NCBI GenBank assembly: GCA_910577405.1
Contig: CAJTMG010000012.1
Location: forward strand, 1-64,000
Direction of reading: 5' to 3'
Origin: an uncultured Oscillibacter sp.
Lineage (GTDB): Bacteria > Bacillota > Clostridia > Oscillospirales > Oscillospiraceae
Length of the DNA stretch: 64,000 bases
Program-made: the position numbers and the translations under genes
Shown here: positions 49,033 to 57,843 of the stretch, piece by piece
Numbering within the stretch: the stretch's first letter is position 1
Layout of the letters: each line of letters opens with the position of its first letter
The notes under the pieces: generated by a model
Seen by the model: only the letters and a program-made list of their open reading frames with translations
What the model was told of the DNA's origin: nothing
Database searches by the model: none

Positions 49033-52000
49033 CTGTCGTCTTTCACCTCCGGATTGGCACGGCTGACAGCGCGTGAAGCCGGCAGCATTGCGGTTGCAAC
49101 CTTTGTGGTATCCATATAGAGATCCAGCACCGTATTTTGGCTGTTGTAATCAGGGACAAGCGCACCAACTCCGTTGACAATATTGCTTGCAGCAGTATGC
49201 ACATCCTGAGCTGTTGCGCCTTTAGGCTCTTGCAGGTTGGCAATGCTGAACGTTGAAGCGATGTCGCCTGTAGCAGACGACAAAATAGCAGAGACCTGCT
49301 GGACCATCTGAGCAGCCTGTGCATAGAGCGCTCCCTCTTGGGCTTGCAGGCCCGCAATCAAACCCTGAACCGTATCAAGACCGCTGTTAAATGCGGTGTC
49401 TTTCAGCTCGCCCAGCGCGTCTGCAAGATTGTCGTTATATTCGGTTTCCAGTGCATCCAGCTCGTTACGGTAGAATTCTTCGGCAACTTCCATAGCACGT
49501 TGCTGCTTCTCATTCCACAGCGCATTATACTCGTCCCATTGCTTGTCAGTCATATTAAGCAGCTGCTTGGCATACTGCGTAGCGGAATCAACATCCATAG
49601 ACAAGACCTGATCCATCAGGCTGTCAGAGATCCCCTTTTCCCGCAATCCAGACAATGCCTCCTCATAGGAATTGATTGCGTCGATTTGCGCCTGAAGGTT
49701 GTTCAGGGACATCTTGTCGTCCTTAATCTCAAACAGATTTCCGTAGTTTGCCAGATTTTCCTCCATCTGGTTCTGCGCGCTAAGGACCGCGTTATAACGC
49801 TCTTCCAGCTCATCCAACAGTGTCTCTGTTTGCGCAATCCAAAGAGACGCTTCCTTTTCTCCCAGCGATTTGTCATAGTTGTAGATGCTTTCCGTAATCT
49901 TACGGTATTCATCTATACTGCCGTCGTCTGTAAGATACTGATCCCGCAAATTGCCCAGTTCCCTGTAATAATCCTCCTCGCTGATTCTGTCCATGTTCCG
50001 CTGGTATTCCAGTTCCGCCATCAAAGATTCATACTCTGCCTGCGTCGCTTCTGCGGCCTCTTCTGCCAGCTCCTTGCTGTACTTATACAGTTCCTCCGTA
50101 ACTTTGCGGTACTCTGAGATATTAGCCTCATCCGTCAGATATTTATCCCGAAGGCTTTGCAGCTGTTTATAGTACGCTTCCTCGTTGACCTCATCCATGT
50201 TTCTCTGATGGTCCAGTTCCGCCATCAGATTCTTGTAGGTTTCCAAATCCTTTTCCGCTTGAGACTTCACCTGCTTGGAGGCGGACGCAGTGCTGCTGGC
50301 GGCTCTGGACGCGGCCCTGGAGGTGCTTCTGGAGGACGCATTGACAGACCCGGTGTAAGAACCTACCTGACTTTGCAAAGCCTTGAGCGCGTTAATCTGA
50401 GCGTCGTAGCCGGCAATTTGCCCCGCATCGGCTTCCGCAACCTTGTAATAGGAGATTGCCAGATCATAATTAGAAGATGTCAAAGCGTCAGCAGCATCCT
50501 TTTTAAGGTTTAGGGAGGCAATCGCTTCGGTCTTTGCGCTTTCCAATTCAGAGATTCGTTGTTCCATTTGGGATTGCGCCAAAGCAATGTAAGCTTCCCG
50601 ATTGACATGAATGGCTCCGGTTTCAGCGTCGAAAGAAATGGCAGCGGCATAGCCCGCGTCAATCAGCTTCAGCGCCGTGTCCAGGCTAAGGCTTCCGCTT
50701 TCGCTCTGTTCTCTGAGCGCCTGATCCAGCATCTGCACGCCATCTACCAGGGAATTAGTCGTGTCACGCGCTTCGTTCTGGGCTTCGGCGAGCGCTTCCA
50801 AAGCAAGTCTGGCGTCTTCTGTTGCTGCGGTCAAATCCTCTGCTGACTCGGTGCCGCCGTCCATAGCGTCACTGCCAGCCTCAATTGCATCCTTTGCGTC
50901 GCCATACTTATAAGTGAAATATGACAAGGCATTTTCGTTTTCCCTTAACGCCTCTTTGAGTTGGTTATAAGAGCTTACCGCCTGTCTAACGGCTTTATCG
51001 GCGTCCCGAATCTCCTTGGTGAAAATACCTTCCAGGTTAGCGCGATTTTCACGCGCCGCTGCAAGCTGTGCTTCTGCTGCTTCCAGGTCGCTTTCAATTT
51101 TTGCTTGCTCTGCCAGCAGTTCATTCAGTCTCCGAACTCCCTCGGCTTGATCCTGGCGTTCAGCTTCAGCCGCCGCCAATTCCCGCACTGCCTCAGCGTT
51201 CATGTTCAGACTTCCAATTTGTTCATCATAGGCCAGATTCAGATCGGGAATTGCTGCATTTAGCTGTTGGATAATATCCAACATAGCTTGATTTTGCGCG
51301 GAAGTCCGCAAAGACATATTGTCCAATTCCTCGAGCGAGGTTACCAGAGAGCGGATATTATCTGCGTTTTGTTGGATAACCTCAGACGAGGAAACATACG
51401 CGTCGGCACTCTGGTTCAGCGCATCCAGCAATTCCTTTGTGCCGGATACAAGGACCGGGAGATCATCCGCCGCCGCGCCCAGTCCGGCCAGGGCGGAGAC
51501 AGCCGTTGTTGCGCCCTGCACCAAAACCCGGAGTGCAGGCGTCAGCGCGTCGGAAATACGGATTTTAAGCCCTTCCACAGCGCTGTCAAACAGCGTCAGG
51601 TCACCGGCCAGATTATCAAGCTGTGTGTCCGCCTGCTGCGCCGCAGATCCGAATGCGCTGTCCAGTCCGGCCCGAAATTCTTCGAGTTTCTCTGGAGATG
51701 TGGCAACCATCTTGTTGAACGCATTAAGGCCCTGCGTTGTGAAAATCGCCGCCAGCGCGGCATTGCGCTCGGAATCGGTCATGTCAGCCAGCGCCAAATT
51801 CAAATCGTCGATCACTTCGTTGAACTCTCGCGCCGCGCCCGCCTCTGTGTATGCGGAAAATCCCAGTTCATCCAGGACTTTTTTAGCCTGCGGTGTTGTA
51901 GTATACAGGTCAGCCATCGCCCGGTTAAGGGCGGTGGAAGCCTCTTCACCCTCAAGATTCTGCTCCGCCAGCCGCAGCAGAGACAGTGCCAGCGTATCAG

Positions 52001-52988
52001 CGCTCTGATGATAGCCATTCGCAGTGGCCGCCCCCCGGCTCATCGCTTCTCCCAGGCCGGTGACTGAGGTATTAGCCATTGTTGCGCCTTTGGCAATCAG
52101 GTCCGTATAATACTGCGCGTTGCTCATCTCGTCCTTGAAGCCCTTGATTGTGCCGGTGACATAGGACGCCGCGTCATCCAGCGCAAGCGTGCCCGCCGCC
52201 GCCAGATCAAGCACCTGTGGAAGCGCTGACATCTGTTCCTCTGCCGACAAACCGGCCATGGCCAGGATATTCAAGCCTTGCGCCGCTTCCGTCGCGGAAA
52301 AAGCTGTGGTCGAACCCATCTCTTTCGCGAAATCCCGCAGCTTGCCGATCTGATTTATGGTAACGCCCATGGTAGCCGCCACTTGGCTCATAGCGCTGTC
52401 AAAGGCTTTGCCTGCCTCTATGGACGATTTTGCGAAATCACTAAGGAAGGAAGCCAGTTTTTTCAGGCCGCCAATGATAACGCTGGAAACCACGTTGGCC
52501 TTTAGGATATCTCCAAATTTCAGCCCTGATTTGCCCGCGCCGTCCAAAGCGCCGTCCGTATCTTCAATCTCACGGCCCAGCTCATCAATCGAATCGGCAG
52601 TGCCATCGGCGCTCTGTTCCGCCTCCCGCAAGTACCGTTCGTTGTCCTGCAATGCATTATTGAGATTGATTAGTTCTATGCGGGCTTGATTCAGCTGTCT
52701 TTTGTATTCCTGCGTTTTCCTGTCGTTTTCCCCATAGGCGTCCGTAGAATCCCTCACTGCCTGTTCCAGCGCTTTGACCTTTTCGCCCTGCTGCTGGTAC
52801 TCCCTGGACAGAATATCCTGCTTCCTTGACAGGTATTCCAAACTGTTGGCCTGTCCCCGGAATTCGGCGTCTGCCAGGGCAAGCTCGCTTTTCAGGGTCC
52901 TGAGTTCGGAATTGACTCCGGACATGGCCCGCTTAAATTCTGTCTCTCCATCTACTGCGAGGCGAGTTGTGATTGTTCTTGTTGCCAC
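49029..52988 (-). CDS. Phage tail tape measure protein
   Basis: A 1319-residue protein; the start is GTG (GTGGCAACA) eight bases after GGAGG. The N-terminal 170 residues are coiled coil (SREYQQQGEKVKALEQAVRD), followed by the TP901-type core with the repeated signature SSIEAGKAFDSAMSQVAATM, GLNILAMAGLSAEEQMSALP and GATMANTSVTGLGEAMSRGA. After a hydrophobic span come several coiled-coil repeats of the form MAELEYQRNMDRISEEDYYR (three near-copies between about 910 and 1010). The length sets the tail at around 190 nm by the usual 0.15 nm per residue rule (inference). Confidence 0.9.
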   Translation of the reverse strand: MATRTITTRLAVDGETEFKRAMSGVNSELRTLKSELALADAEFRGQANSLEYLSRKQDILSREYQQQGEKVKALEQAVRDSTDAYGENDRKTQEYKRQLNQARIELINLNNALQDNERYLREAEQSADGTADSIDELGREIEDTDGALDGAGKSGLKFGDILKANVVSSVIIGGLKKLASFLSDFAKSSIEAGKAFDSAMSQVAATMGVTINQIGKLRDFAKEMGSTTAFSATEAAQGLNILAMAGLSAEEQMSALPQVLDLAAAGTLALDDAASYVTGTIKGFKDEMSNAQYYTDLIAKGATMANTSVTGLGEAMSRGAATANGYHQSADTLALSLLRLAEQNLEGEEASTALNRAMADLYTTTPQAKKVLDELGFSAYTEAGAAREFNEVIDDLNLALADMTDSERNAALAAIFTTQGLNAFNKMVATSPEKLEEFRAGLDSAFGSAAQQADTQLDNLAGDLTLFDSAVEGLKIRISDALTPALRVLVQGATTAVSALAGLGAAADDLPVLVSGTKELLDALNQSADAYVSSSEVIQQNADNIRSLVTSLEELDNMSLRTSAQNQAMLDIIQQLNAAIPDLNLAYDEQIGSLNMNAEAVRELAAAEAERQDQAEGVRRLNELLAEQAKIESDLEAAEAQLAAARENRANLEGIFTKEIRDADKAVRQAVSSYNQLKEALRENENALSYFTYKYGDAKDAIEAGSDAMDGGTESAEDLTAATEDARLALEALAEAQNEARDTTNSLVDGVQMLDQALREQSESGSLSLDTALKLIDAGYAAAISFDAETGAIHVNREAYIALAQSQMEQRISELESAKTEAIASLNLKKDAADALTSSNYDLAISYYKVAEADAGQIAGYDAQINALKALQSQVGSYTGSVNASSRSTSRAASRAASSTASASKQVKSQAEKDLETYKNLMAELDHQRNMDEVNEEAYYKQLQSLRDKYLTDEANISEYRKVTEELYKYSKELAEEAAEATQAEYESLMAELEYQRNMDRISEEDYYRELGNLRDQYLTDDGSIDEYRKITESIYNYDKSLGEKEASLWIAQTETLLDELEERYNAVLSAQNQMEENLANYGNLFEIKDDKMSLNNLQAQIDAINSYEEALSGLREKGISDSLMDQVLSMDVDSATQYAKQLLNMTDKQWDEYNALWNEKQQRAMEVAEEFYRNELDALETEYNDNLADALGELKDTAFNSGLDTVQGLIAGLQAQEGALYAQAAQMVQQVSAILSSATGDIASTFSIANLQEPKGATAQDVHTAASNIVNGVGALVPDYNSQNTVLDLYMDTTKVATAMLPASRAVSRANPEVKDDR

Positions 52989-52991
52989 TGA

Positions 52992-53527
52992 TTACGCCTC
53001 CTTCCGTTTTTTGGGGTTACGGCGTTGGATTTCCAAGAAGACAAGATCCCATATTTGTCCGACCGGATACAGCAGCGCTTCCCGGACATCCAATCCAAGG
53101 AACTGCGACGCCGCGTTCAGATATTGGGGCCGGGTCAGCTGGCTCCCGTTTTTTTTTCGATTTCCAGCAGACCCTTGTCCACTTCTTTTTTCGCCGGTCC
53201 CTCTTCCCGGCGAAACCCTTCTTGTACAGCCCGCGCAATTGCGTCCTTTGCCAGCGGCACCTCCAGGGGGGACAGGTTCAGCAGGAACGTCTCCTCCGTC
53301 GGGATAGGGCCTTTGTCGTAGCCCTGATAACGCCGCAATAATTCCCCTTGTTCCGCCAGTTTTGCCAGTATCCAGCAAGTAGGCCGGAAAGAGTCCTTCC
53401 CGTTGCCTTTGATGTGGTCCAGCACGAAGCCCTTAGACCCGAATTCCTCGTAGATGTCGAAGAGCGCCGCTCCGTTGAGCAGCAAATGATAGGTGACGCC
53501 GGCGCAAGAGAAGATTACCGGTCCCAT
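52992..53527 (-). CDS. Tail assembly chaperone, -1 frameshift product
   Basis: A predicted 178-residue product: the first part is the zero-frame chaperone up to LLEIEKK; slipping back one base on the A9 run gives NGSQLTRPQYLNAASQFLGL, then DVREALLYPVGQIWDLVFLE and a basic end, stopping at 52992 just before the tape measure ribosome site. This is the gpG/gpGT arrangement of lambdoid and Firmicute siphophages, where the longer form binds the tape measure. The second frame has no ribosome site of its own. Confidence 0.75.
53135..53527 (-). CDS. Tail assembly chaperone, short form
   Basis: A 130-residue protein following the tail tube gene, with GVTYHLLLNGAALFDIYEEF and WILAKLAEQGELLRRYQGYD, the predominantly helical fold of tail chaperones. 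It ends LLEIEKKTGAS shortly after the A9 slippery run. In phages of this type the short form is made in excess over the frameshifted form. Confidence 0.7.
   Translation of the reverse strand: MGPVIFSCAGVTYHLLLNGAALFDIYEEFGSKGFVLDHIKGNGKDSFRPTCWILAKLAEQGELLRRYQGYDKGPIPTEETFLLNLSPLEVPLAKDAIARAVQEGFRREEGPAKKEVDKGLLEIEKKTGAS
53149..53157 (-). other. Programmed frameshift site (A9) in the tail chaperone gene
   Basis: The minus strand reads GAAAAAAAAACGGG: nine adenines read as AAA AAA A in the zero frame, 13 bases before the frame-zero stop. A -1 shift here joins the two reading frames at a sensible place between two predicted helices. Confidence 0.75.
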
Positions 53528-54168
53528 TACAGAGACTCCTTAATCAGATTCGCCGCGCTGACTTCTGCGCCAGGACTATCTCCGATACTGGTGCTCTCGC
53601 CCGTGAACATCCCATTCAGCCAGGCTATCGCGTCGGCCTCCGTCTCAAAGTAGTCAGAATAAATGCGCCAGTCATTGCTGTTGCAGGAGGAACCGGTAAA
53701 CTGGAGCTTGCTGTTTGCAAGGGTAATGCTGTCGCCGTTGGTGTTGTATTCGGTGCCCTGGAGCATGGCCTTGACTTTGGGGTAGAACACGCCCATAAAC
53801 ACGTCCCGCCCATCGTCGAGAATCTTGTTGACAAAGAAGCCCATGCCGCCGTAGGGAGGCGCGTCCGTTGTCTGGAAGCGCATATTTTTATGGTTGCCCT
53901 CTTCGATCTTGCAGCCGGAAATCGCCGCCATCTGGTCGCGGGGGACCTCTGTCACTTCCACGGCAATGACCGTCTCCTTGAACTTGTTGACATAGACTTT
54001 CAGCACGTTATCTCCATAGCCCTTCGCCTCGTTGAAAGCGGGAGTGTCCGATACCTTGTTCAGCGCCCCCAGGTTTACCGCCGGTCCGTAGGTGGGCAAT
54101 TTCCCGGCAGGTTCGGCATTTTCCGCCGCAAAGGGCGCCCACTGCAACATTTTCGCGCCGTAATCCAT
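53527..54168 (-). CDS. Major tail tube protein
   Basis: A 213-residue protein (MDYGAKMLQWAPFAAENAEP...) of the phi13-type major tail family: N-terminal arm, then a beta-barrel with KVYVNKFKETVIAVEVTEVP and MRFQTTDAPPYGGMGFFVNK, and a C-terminal extension (DYFETEADAIAWLNGMFTGE). It forms the stacked hexamer rings of the tail. The site AAGGAGG precedes it. Confidence 0.85.
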   Translation of the reverse strand: MDYGAKMLQWAPFAAENAEPAGKLPTYGPAVNLGALNKVSDTPAFNEAKGYGDNVLKVYVNKFKETVIAVEVTEVPRDQMAAISGCKIEEGNHKNMRFQTTDAPPYGGMGFFVNKILDDGRDVFMGVFYPKVKAMLQGTEYNTNGDSITLANSKLQFTGSSCNSNDWRIYSDYFETEADAIAWLNGMFTGESTSIGDSPGAEVSAANLIKESL

Positions 54169-54180
54169 ATGTAATCCTCC

Positions 54181-54621
54181 TTATAATCCTTTCGTTTCCA
54201 GCCATCTGTAGTAGACGGCGGCCTGTGCATCTGTGGTCCCCTCCGCCGAAGCTTCATTGCCCTGTAAGACGAAAGGCCGGGCAGCTTGCCGACGAGTTCC
54301 GTACTCATTGATGAACGCAATTTCGGCGTTACGAATTCTCACAGGTTTACCATTTTCTCCTTTACCTCTGATTCGAGTTCCTTGCGGGTAGATGTAGATA
54401 ACCCTTTTCCCATTTTTGACCTTAACTTTGGTCTTTTTAATTTTGGAAATTGTAAGGCCGGTATCCTGAACGCCCATAGATTGTGCCGCATGTTGTTGCG
54501 CCCGGACAACTACATCTGCGCCAGCGTTCAGCATTTCATCCTGCACATTGTCAGGAATTTCTGCAACTTCCTGCATAGACAGAATCAGTTCATCCAGCCC
54601 GGAAAAACTCAGTTCTGCCAC
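54181..54621 (-). CDS. HK97 gp10-like head-tail/tail completion protein
   Basis: A 146-residue protein starting with GTG at 54621 (VAELSFSGLDELILSMQEVA), seven bases after GGAGGG; the longer frame has no site. It contains ADVVVRAQQHAAQSMGVQDTG and the conserved NAEIAFINEYGTRRQAARPF of the gp10 family. It acts in joining the tail to the connector. Confidence 0.8.
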   Translation of the reverse strand: MAELSFSGLDELILSMQEVAEIPDNVQDEMLNAGADVVVRAQQHAAQSMGVQDTGLTISKIKKTKVKVKNGKRVIYIYPQGTRIRGKGENGKPVRIRNAEIAFINEYGTRRQAARPFVLQGNEASAEGTTDAQAAVYYRWLETKGL

Positions 54622-54622
54622 A

Positions 54623-54955
54623 TCAGAACCCTCCTTCCATGGAGTCAAACTCAAAAACGTAATGTTGCCCGACGTCATCAGAGGCATTTGTGACAATGGG
54701 GGCTGTGAATCCCCGTACCGCCGCCAGCGCTCTCTTTAGTTGCTTCTTTTTGGGGTGAGGCCGCCGCTTCAGCGGAAGAAACCAGTGCAGCTGGACTAGA
54801 TACCGGGTCACATGGGCGGCATTGTCACCGAACCCATCAGGGGCCTCGGTATAATTGTAGGTACAGTATTCCTCGGCATTGCCTAAGTACAGGTCCGGGG
54901 CAATTTCTGCCACCAGAGGTTTTATCGCTGACCGCAGTTTGTCGTCAATACTCAT
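54623..54955 (-). CDS. Tail terminator-position protein
   Basis: A 110-residue protein starting MSIDDKLRSAIKPLVAEIAP at 54955, overlapping the previous stop by four bases. It contains EYCTYNYTEAPDGFGDNAAH and HYVFEFDSMEGGF, features of small minor tail proteins at the head-tail junction. The specific assignment as tail terminator comes from gene order. Confidence 0.65.
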   Translation of the reverse strand: MSIDDKLRSAIKPLVAEIAPDLYLGNAEEYCTYNYTEAPDGFGDNAAHVTRYLVQLHWFLPLKRRPHPKKKQLKRALAAVRGFTAPIVTNASDDVGQHYVFEFDSMEGGF

Positions 54956-55290
54956 ATATTCCCTTCCCGGCTCCGTGCCTCGCACCAGATTTCCAGCCAC
55001 GCCCGGCGGGTTCCAAGGCAGTTGAGATATACGATTTCGTAGTCTGTACCTCCAAAGCGTACAAACATCTTCCGCTCCAATGGTTTTGAGGTCCACCGGA
55101 TCAGGAACCGCACCTTTACCTCGCCAAAATCCGCATTGGCCCGAATCATCTCCCGCCCACTGGTTTCGGTGAATTTCGCCCAGCAGCGATGGACCAGAAC
55201 AGGGTCCGGGTCTCCGTAACCGTCCGGGTCTAATTCGCCCTTGCGGTAAATCTCAATTCTCTGGCTCAGCTCTCCGGCATTGACAATCAT
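54952..55290 (-). CDS. Head closure / head-tail adaptor protein (gp16-like)
   Basis: A 112-residue beta-barrel protein: GELSQRIEIYRKGELDPDGY at the start, TETSGREMIRANADFGEVKV and FLIRWTSKPLERKMFVRFGG, all typical of the SPP1 gp16/HK97 gp7-like stopper family. It overlaps both neighbours by four bases. Confidence 0.8.
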   Translation of the reverse strand: MIVNAGELSQRIEIYRKGELDPDGYGDPDPVLVHRCWAKFTETSGREMIRANADFGEVKVRFLIRWTSKPLERKMFVRFGGTDYEIVYLNCLGTRRAWLEIWCEARSREGNI

Positions 55291-55601
55291 AGCGCGGCCT
55301 CCGGTTCCGTCAGTTTCAGCTGGTTGAGTGTTCTGCGGAAGGCGGGATTCTCTGCTGCATTGCCGTCAACTTCCGTGCCCCGGATATCCCAGGCGTCCAG
55401 CACCAAGGCATTGACACAGAGATCATACTGCGCCCGGCGGGAGGTCCCTTCCGGCGGCTCGCTGACGCCCGCCTGCTCCATGTAGCTGACAGCGGCGCCG
55501 TACAGTGCAGCCAGCAGATCTGCCTCTTCCGGCGGCAGATCATCCAGACGGCAGTAGGCCATAAGAGATTCCCGCTGGCGGTCAGACAAATCAGACATCA
55601 T
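55287..55601 (-). CDS. Head-tail connector (gp6-like)
   Basis: A 104-residue helical protein (RESLMAYCRLDDLPPEEADL, LLAALYGAAVSYMEQAGVSE, LCVNALVLDAWDIRGTEVDG) of the phage gp6/Gp15 connector family, placed just after the capsid region as usual. It starts inside the upstream gene (11-base overlap). Confidence 0.8.
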   Translation of the reverse strand: MMSDLSDRQRESLMAYCRLDDLPPEEADLLAALYGAAVSYMEQAGVSEPPEGTSRRAQYDLCVNALVLDAWDIRGTEVDGNAAENPAFRRTLNQLKLTEPEAAL

Positions 55602-55899
55602 TGGACTCCAGTCTCAGGAGGTACCTGGAATCTACCCAACCCACCATATCATTGGCGAAAATATAACTCCAACCATTGATGTGGACCTCAAATTCTCCCT
55701 GCGGCCCATACGCCCAAAACGTCAGCAGATGGACCACCGCATCTTTGGGGAGGATACCGTAAATTTCAAATTCTGTGCCGGGACCGCCGCGAAGATTCAC
55801 ACCTTGCTCCGCAGTTACTTTTGCCGAAGGTTGTCCCCAAGGGAATGTTTGCGGCTCCAAAGCGTCATGGGAATCATTTACTTTAGATTTTGTTTCCAT
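55591..55899 (-). CDS. SH3b-domain protein between capsid and connector genes
   Basis: A 102-residue protein starting METKSKVNDSHDALEPQTFP at 55899 (GGAGAG upstream). It contains a bacterial SH3 fold: VTAEQGVNLRGGPGTEFEIY, GILPKDAVVHLL and GWVDSRYLLRL. SH3b domains normally bind peptidoglycan peptides, which is unusual for a gene in the head module; here it may decorate the capsid. Confidence 0.7.
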   Translation of the reverse strand: METKSKVNDSHDALEPQTFPWGQPSAKVTAEQGVNLRGGPGTEFEIYGILPKDAVVHLLTFWAYGPQGEFEVHINGWSYIFANDMVGWVDSRYLLRLESNDV

Positions 55900-55915
55900 T
55901 GCGTTCTCTCCATTA

Positions 55916-57151
55916 TCAACCCGCAGCACCGCTTCCGCTGCCGATCAGGGCCTTGAAGGCGGCGTTCTTGTCCATGGCCACCGCTGTCATGCGGCACAGG
56001 CCCCGCAGTTCGTAGCTGTCCGTTGCCCAGGCGTCGCCGCCGATATCGGTAGCCGCCATCTCCAGGCCCTTCCGAACAAACAGCGTGCCAAGAGACTGGA
56101 ATTTCCCCACATAGATGGGAGACTTGCCCGCTTCATCAGGAATCTGATCGTTATCGCCATAAACTACCTGCCGTCCGTTCAGACGGTAAACGCTGGGATC
56201 CGCCGGATTGGGCACCAGCAAGGACCTGCCGTTCTTGTCCTCCCAGCCGTCCATTTCCGCGTAGCCGTTCTGATTGGTCAAGAGCATCGCCCCCATGCTC
56301 TGAGCCGTATTCAGCTGCTTAATCATCGCTTTCCGAAGTTCTTTCGCCTCGCTGCCCGCCGTCAGAGATACCGTTTTCTCCAAATCATTCAGCAGCTTCA
56401 GCAGCAATGCGTTCTTGGTCAGGATGTACTTGGGCGCAAACCAGCCCGCCAAATACTGGAGGAGACCCGCCGTGTTATCTTCCAGCAACTCCGCACTGAC
56501 GGGCAGACGGTCGCCGAATTTCTCCACCGTGTAGGTCACCTTCTCGAATTTGGGCTGATCTTCCTTGCCGATGGTACCCATCTCCAGGATTTTGGGCAAA
56601 GGCTTCCGCTTGCCCTGTTCAATGGCCCGCCAGCCGGAAAGGGTCCGGACCTGTTCCACCGTGAAAAACTGGCTCAAATCCAGGTATTCCTTTTCATAAT
56701 CATGGATGAGGTTATCAAACTCCTCCGGCACCAGGAAGCCGCCGTCAGAGCCTTCCGGGGTGCCGCCGGTCTCCGTCAGGGCTTTGGTCAGCGGCGCGAA
56801 GTCCTCCGCGCCCCACGCCTGCCGGACCTTCACGCCGCCCCGCAGGGCCTTGACAAACGCGGCGGCGTACTCATTGCTCCGCCGGATGTCATCCACGGCC
56901 TTTCCCTTGGCCTTCTCCTCCTGCTGGTGCAAATAGTTGGCATGGAGGCCCTTCATTTTTTCGTCGCCCTCATCGAAACGGCCTTCCTCCGCCAGCTGGG
57001 CCTCTGCCGCGTCGATTTCGGCATTCATTTTCGCAACCTCGCCCATCAGGGCCTTGTGGGCTTCAAAGTCCTTCTTCTTAAGAAGGTCATTGCCCTCCGT
57101 CAGCTTTGCCGCCCGATTGCTTTTCAGTTCCAGCAATTCCTGATACGTCAT
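55916..57151 (-). CDS. Major capsid protein, HK97 fold
   Basis: A 411-residue protein. Residues 1-115 are a helical delta domain (ELLELKSNRAAKLTEGNDLL, AEIDAAEAQLAEEGRFDEGD) removed on maturation, and 120-411 are the HK97 capsid fold (TGGTPEGSDGGFLVPEEFDN, LRTLSG-like VRTLSGWRAIEQG, LPVSAELLEDNTAGLLQYLA, YAEMDGWEDKNGRSLLVPNP). It directly follows the protease gene with a four-base overlap. Confidence 0.92.
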   Translation of the reverse strand: MTYQELLELKSNRAAKLTEGNDLLKKKDFEAHKALMGEVAKMNAEIDAAEAQLAEEGRFDEGDEKMKGLHANYLHQQEEKAKGKAVDDIRRSNEYAAAFVKALRGGVKVRQAWGAEDFAPLTKALTETGGTPEGSDGGFLVPEEFDNLIHDYEKEYLDLSQFFTVEQVRTLSGWRAIEQGKRKPLPKILEMGTIGKEDQPKFEKVTYTVEKFGDRLPVSAELLEDNTAGLLQYLAGWFAPKYILTKNALLLKLLNDLEKTVSLTAGSEAKELRKAMIKQLNTAQSMGAMLLTNQNGYAEMDGWEDKNGRSLLVPNPADPSVYRLNGRQVVYGDNDQIPDEAGKSPIYVGKFQSLGTLFVRKGLEMAATDIGGDAWATDSYELRGLCRMTAVAMDKNAAFKALIGSGSGAAG

Positions 57152-57843
57152 GTAAAATTCCCTCCATATCGTTTTTCTTCCTGCTCCTGCATGGCCTGGG
57201 CCAGCAGAAACGCAGACTCATCTTCGGTCTCTTCCTGGGCGGAATGTCCCTCGCCGCCGTAAGCCTTGACAACCCCGGCTTCCGGCTGGGCGGGCACCGC
57301 CACCAGAGAGCATTCATAGGCGTCCTTTGCCTCATCCAGCTCTACGATGCACGTTTCGCCGTCGTACTCACGGCCTGGGATATGTCCGCAGGCCGTCTGC
57401 GCCTTGTCGGCTCCGCAAATGGAGCAGACAGCCTTGCCCATAGCGCAGCCCACGGACGCCTCCCGCAGAATTCCCGCCTCAATGGCGTCAATAACCGGTT
57501 CCGTCGTGTCGTTACGCAGCATATAGGCCCGCAGCATCAAACGGGCGTCTCCACCTGCTTCTTCCACCTCCGCCGCGTAAATCCGAGCGGTCTGGGTCCC
57601 GGCGCTCCACTGGTGGTCCCGCAGCACTGGACGGCCTACAAACCGCTTCGCAAGGCCCTCCAGGGCGTTCCTGGTGAAGCGCTCCCAATCCCGGTCTGCT
57701 TTCGTATCGCACGCCGCCAGCCGGAATGTGAATACCTCTTCCGGCTCCAGAGGCCGAAGAGCCTGCCGGTTAATCAGCGCCAGCTCTTCCTTGCTGGCCG
57801 TCTGGCCCTCCAGGCGGGCGGATTTCAAAATTCGGTCCATCAA
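57148..57843 (-). CDS. Prohead protease, HK97 type, with an internal Cys-rich insert
   Basis: A 231-residue serine protease that trims the capsid delta domain. Catalytic candidates are His in GRPVLRDHQWSAGT and Ser in ILREASVGCAMG. Between the catalytic Ser and the C-terminal strand (DAYECSLVAVPAQPEAGV) it carries CSICGADKAQTACGHIPG, a CxxC...CxH metal-binding loop not seen in classical HK97 proteases but recurrent in Firmicute phages, as I recall. The C-terminal tail is acidic and helical (scaffold-like). Confidence 0.85.
   Translation of the reverse strand: MMDRILKSARLEGQTASKEELALINRQALRPLEPEEVFTFRLAACDTKADRDWERFTRNALEGLAKRFVGRPVLRDHQWSAGTQTARIYAAEVEEAGGDARLMLRAYMLRNDTTEPVIDAIEAGILREASVGCAMGKAVCSICGADKAQTACGHIPGREYDGETCIVELDEAKDAYECSLVAVPAQPEAGVVKAYGGEGHSAQEETEDESAFLLAQAMQEQEEKRYGGNFT

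Noticed and set aside
53025..53321. Plus-strand frames opposite the tail chaperone
   Set aside because: Shadows of the minus-strand chaperone coding frames; no start signals.
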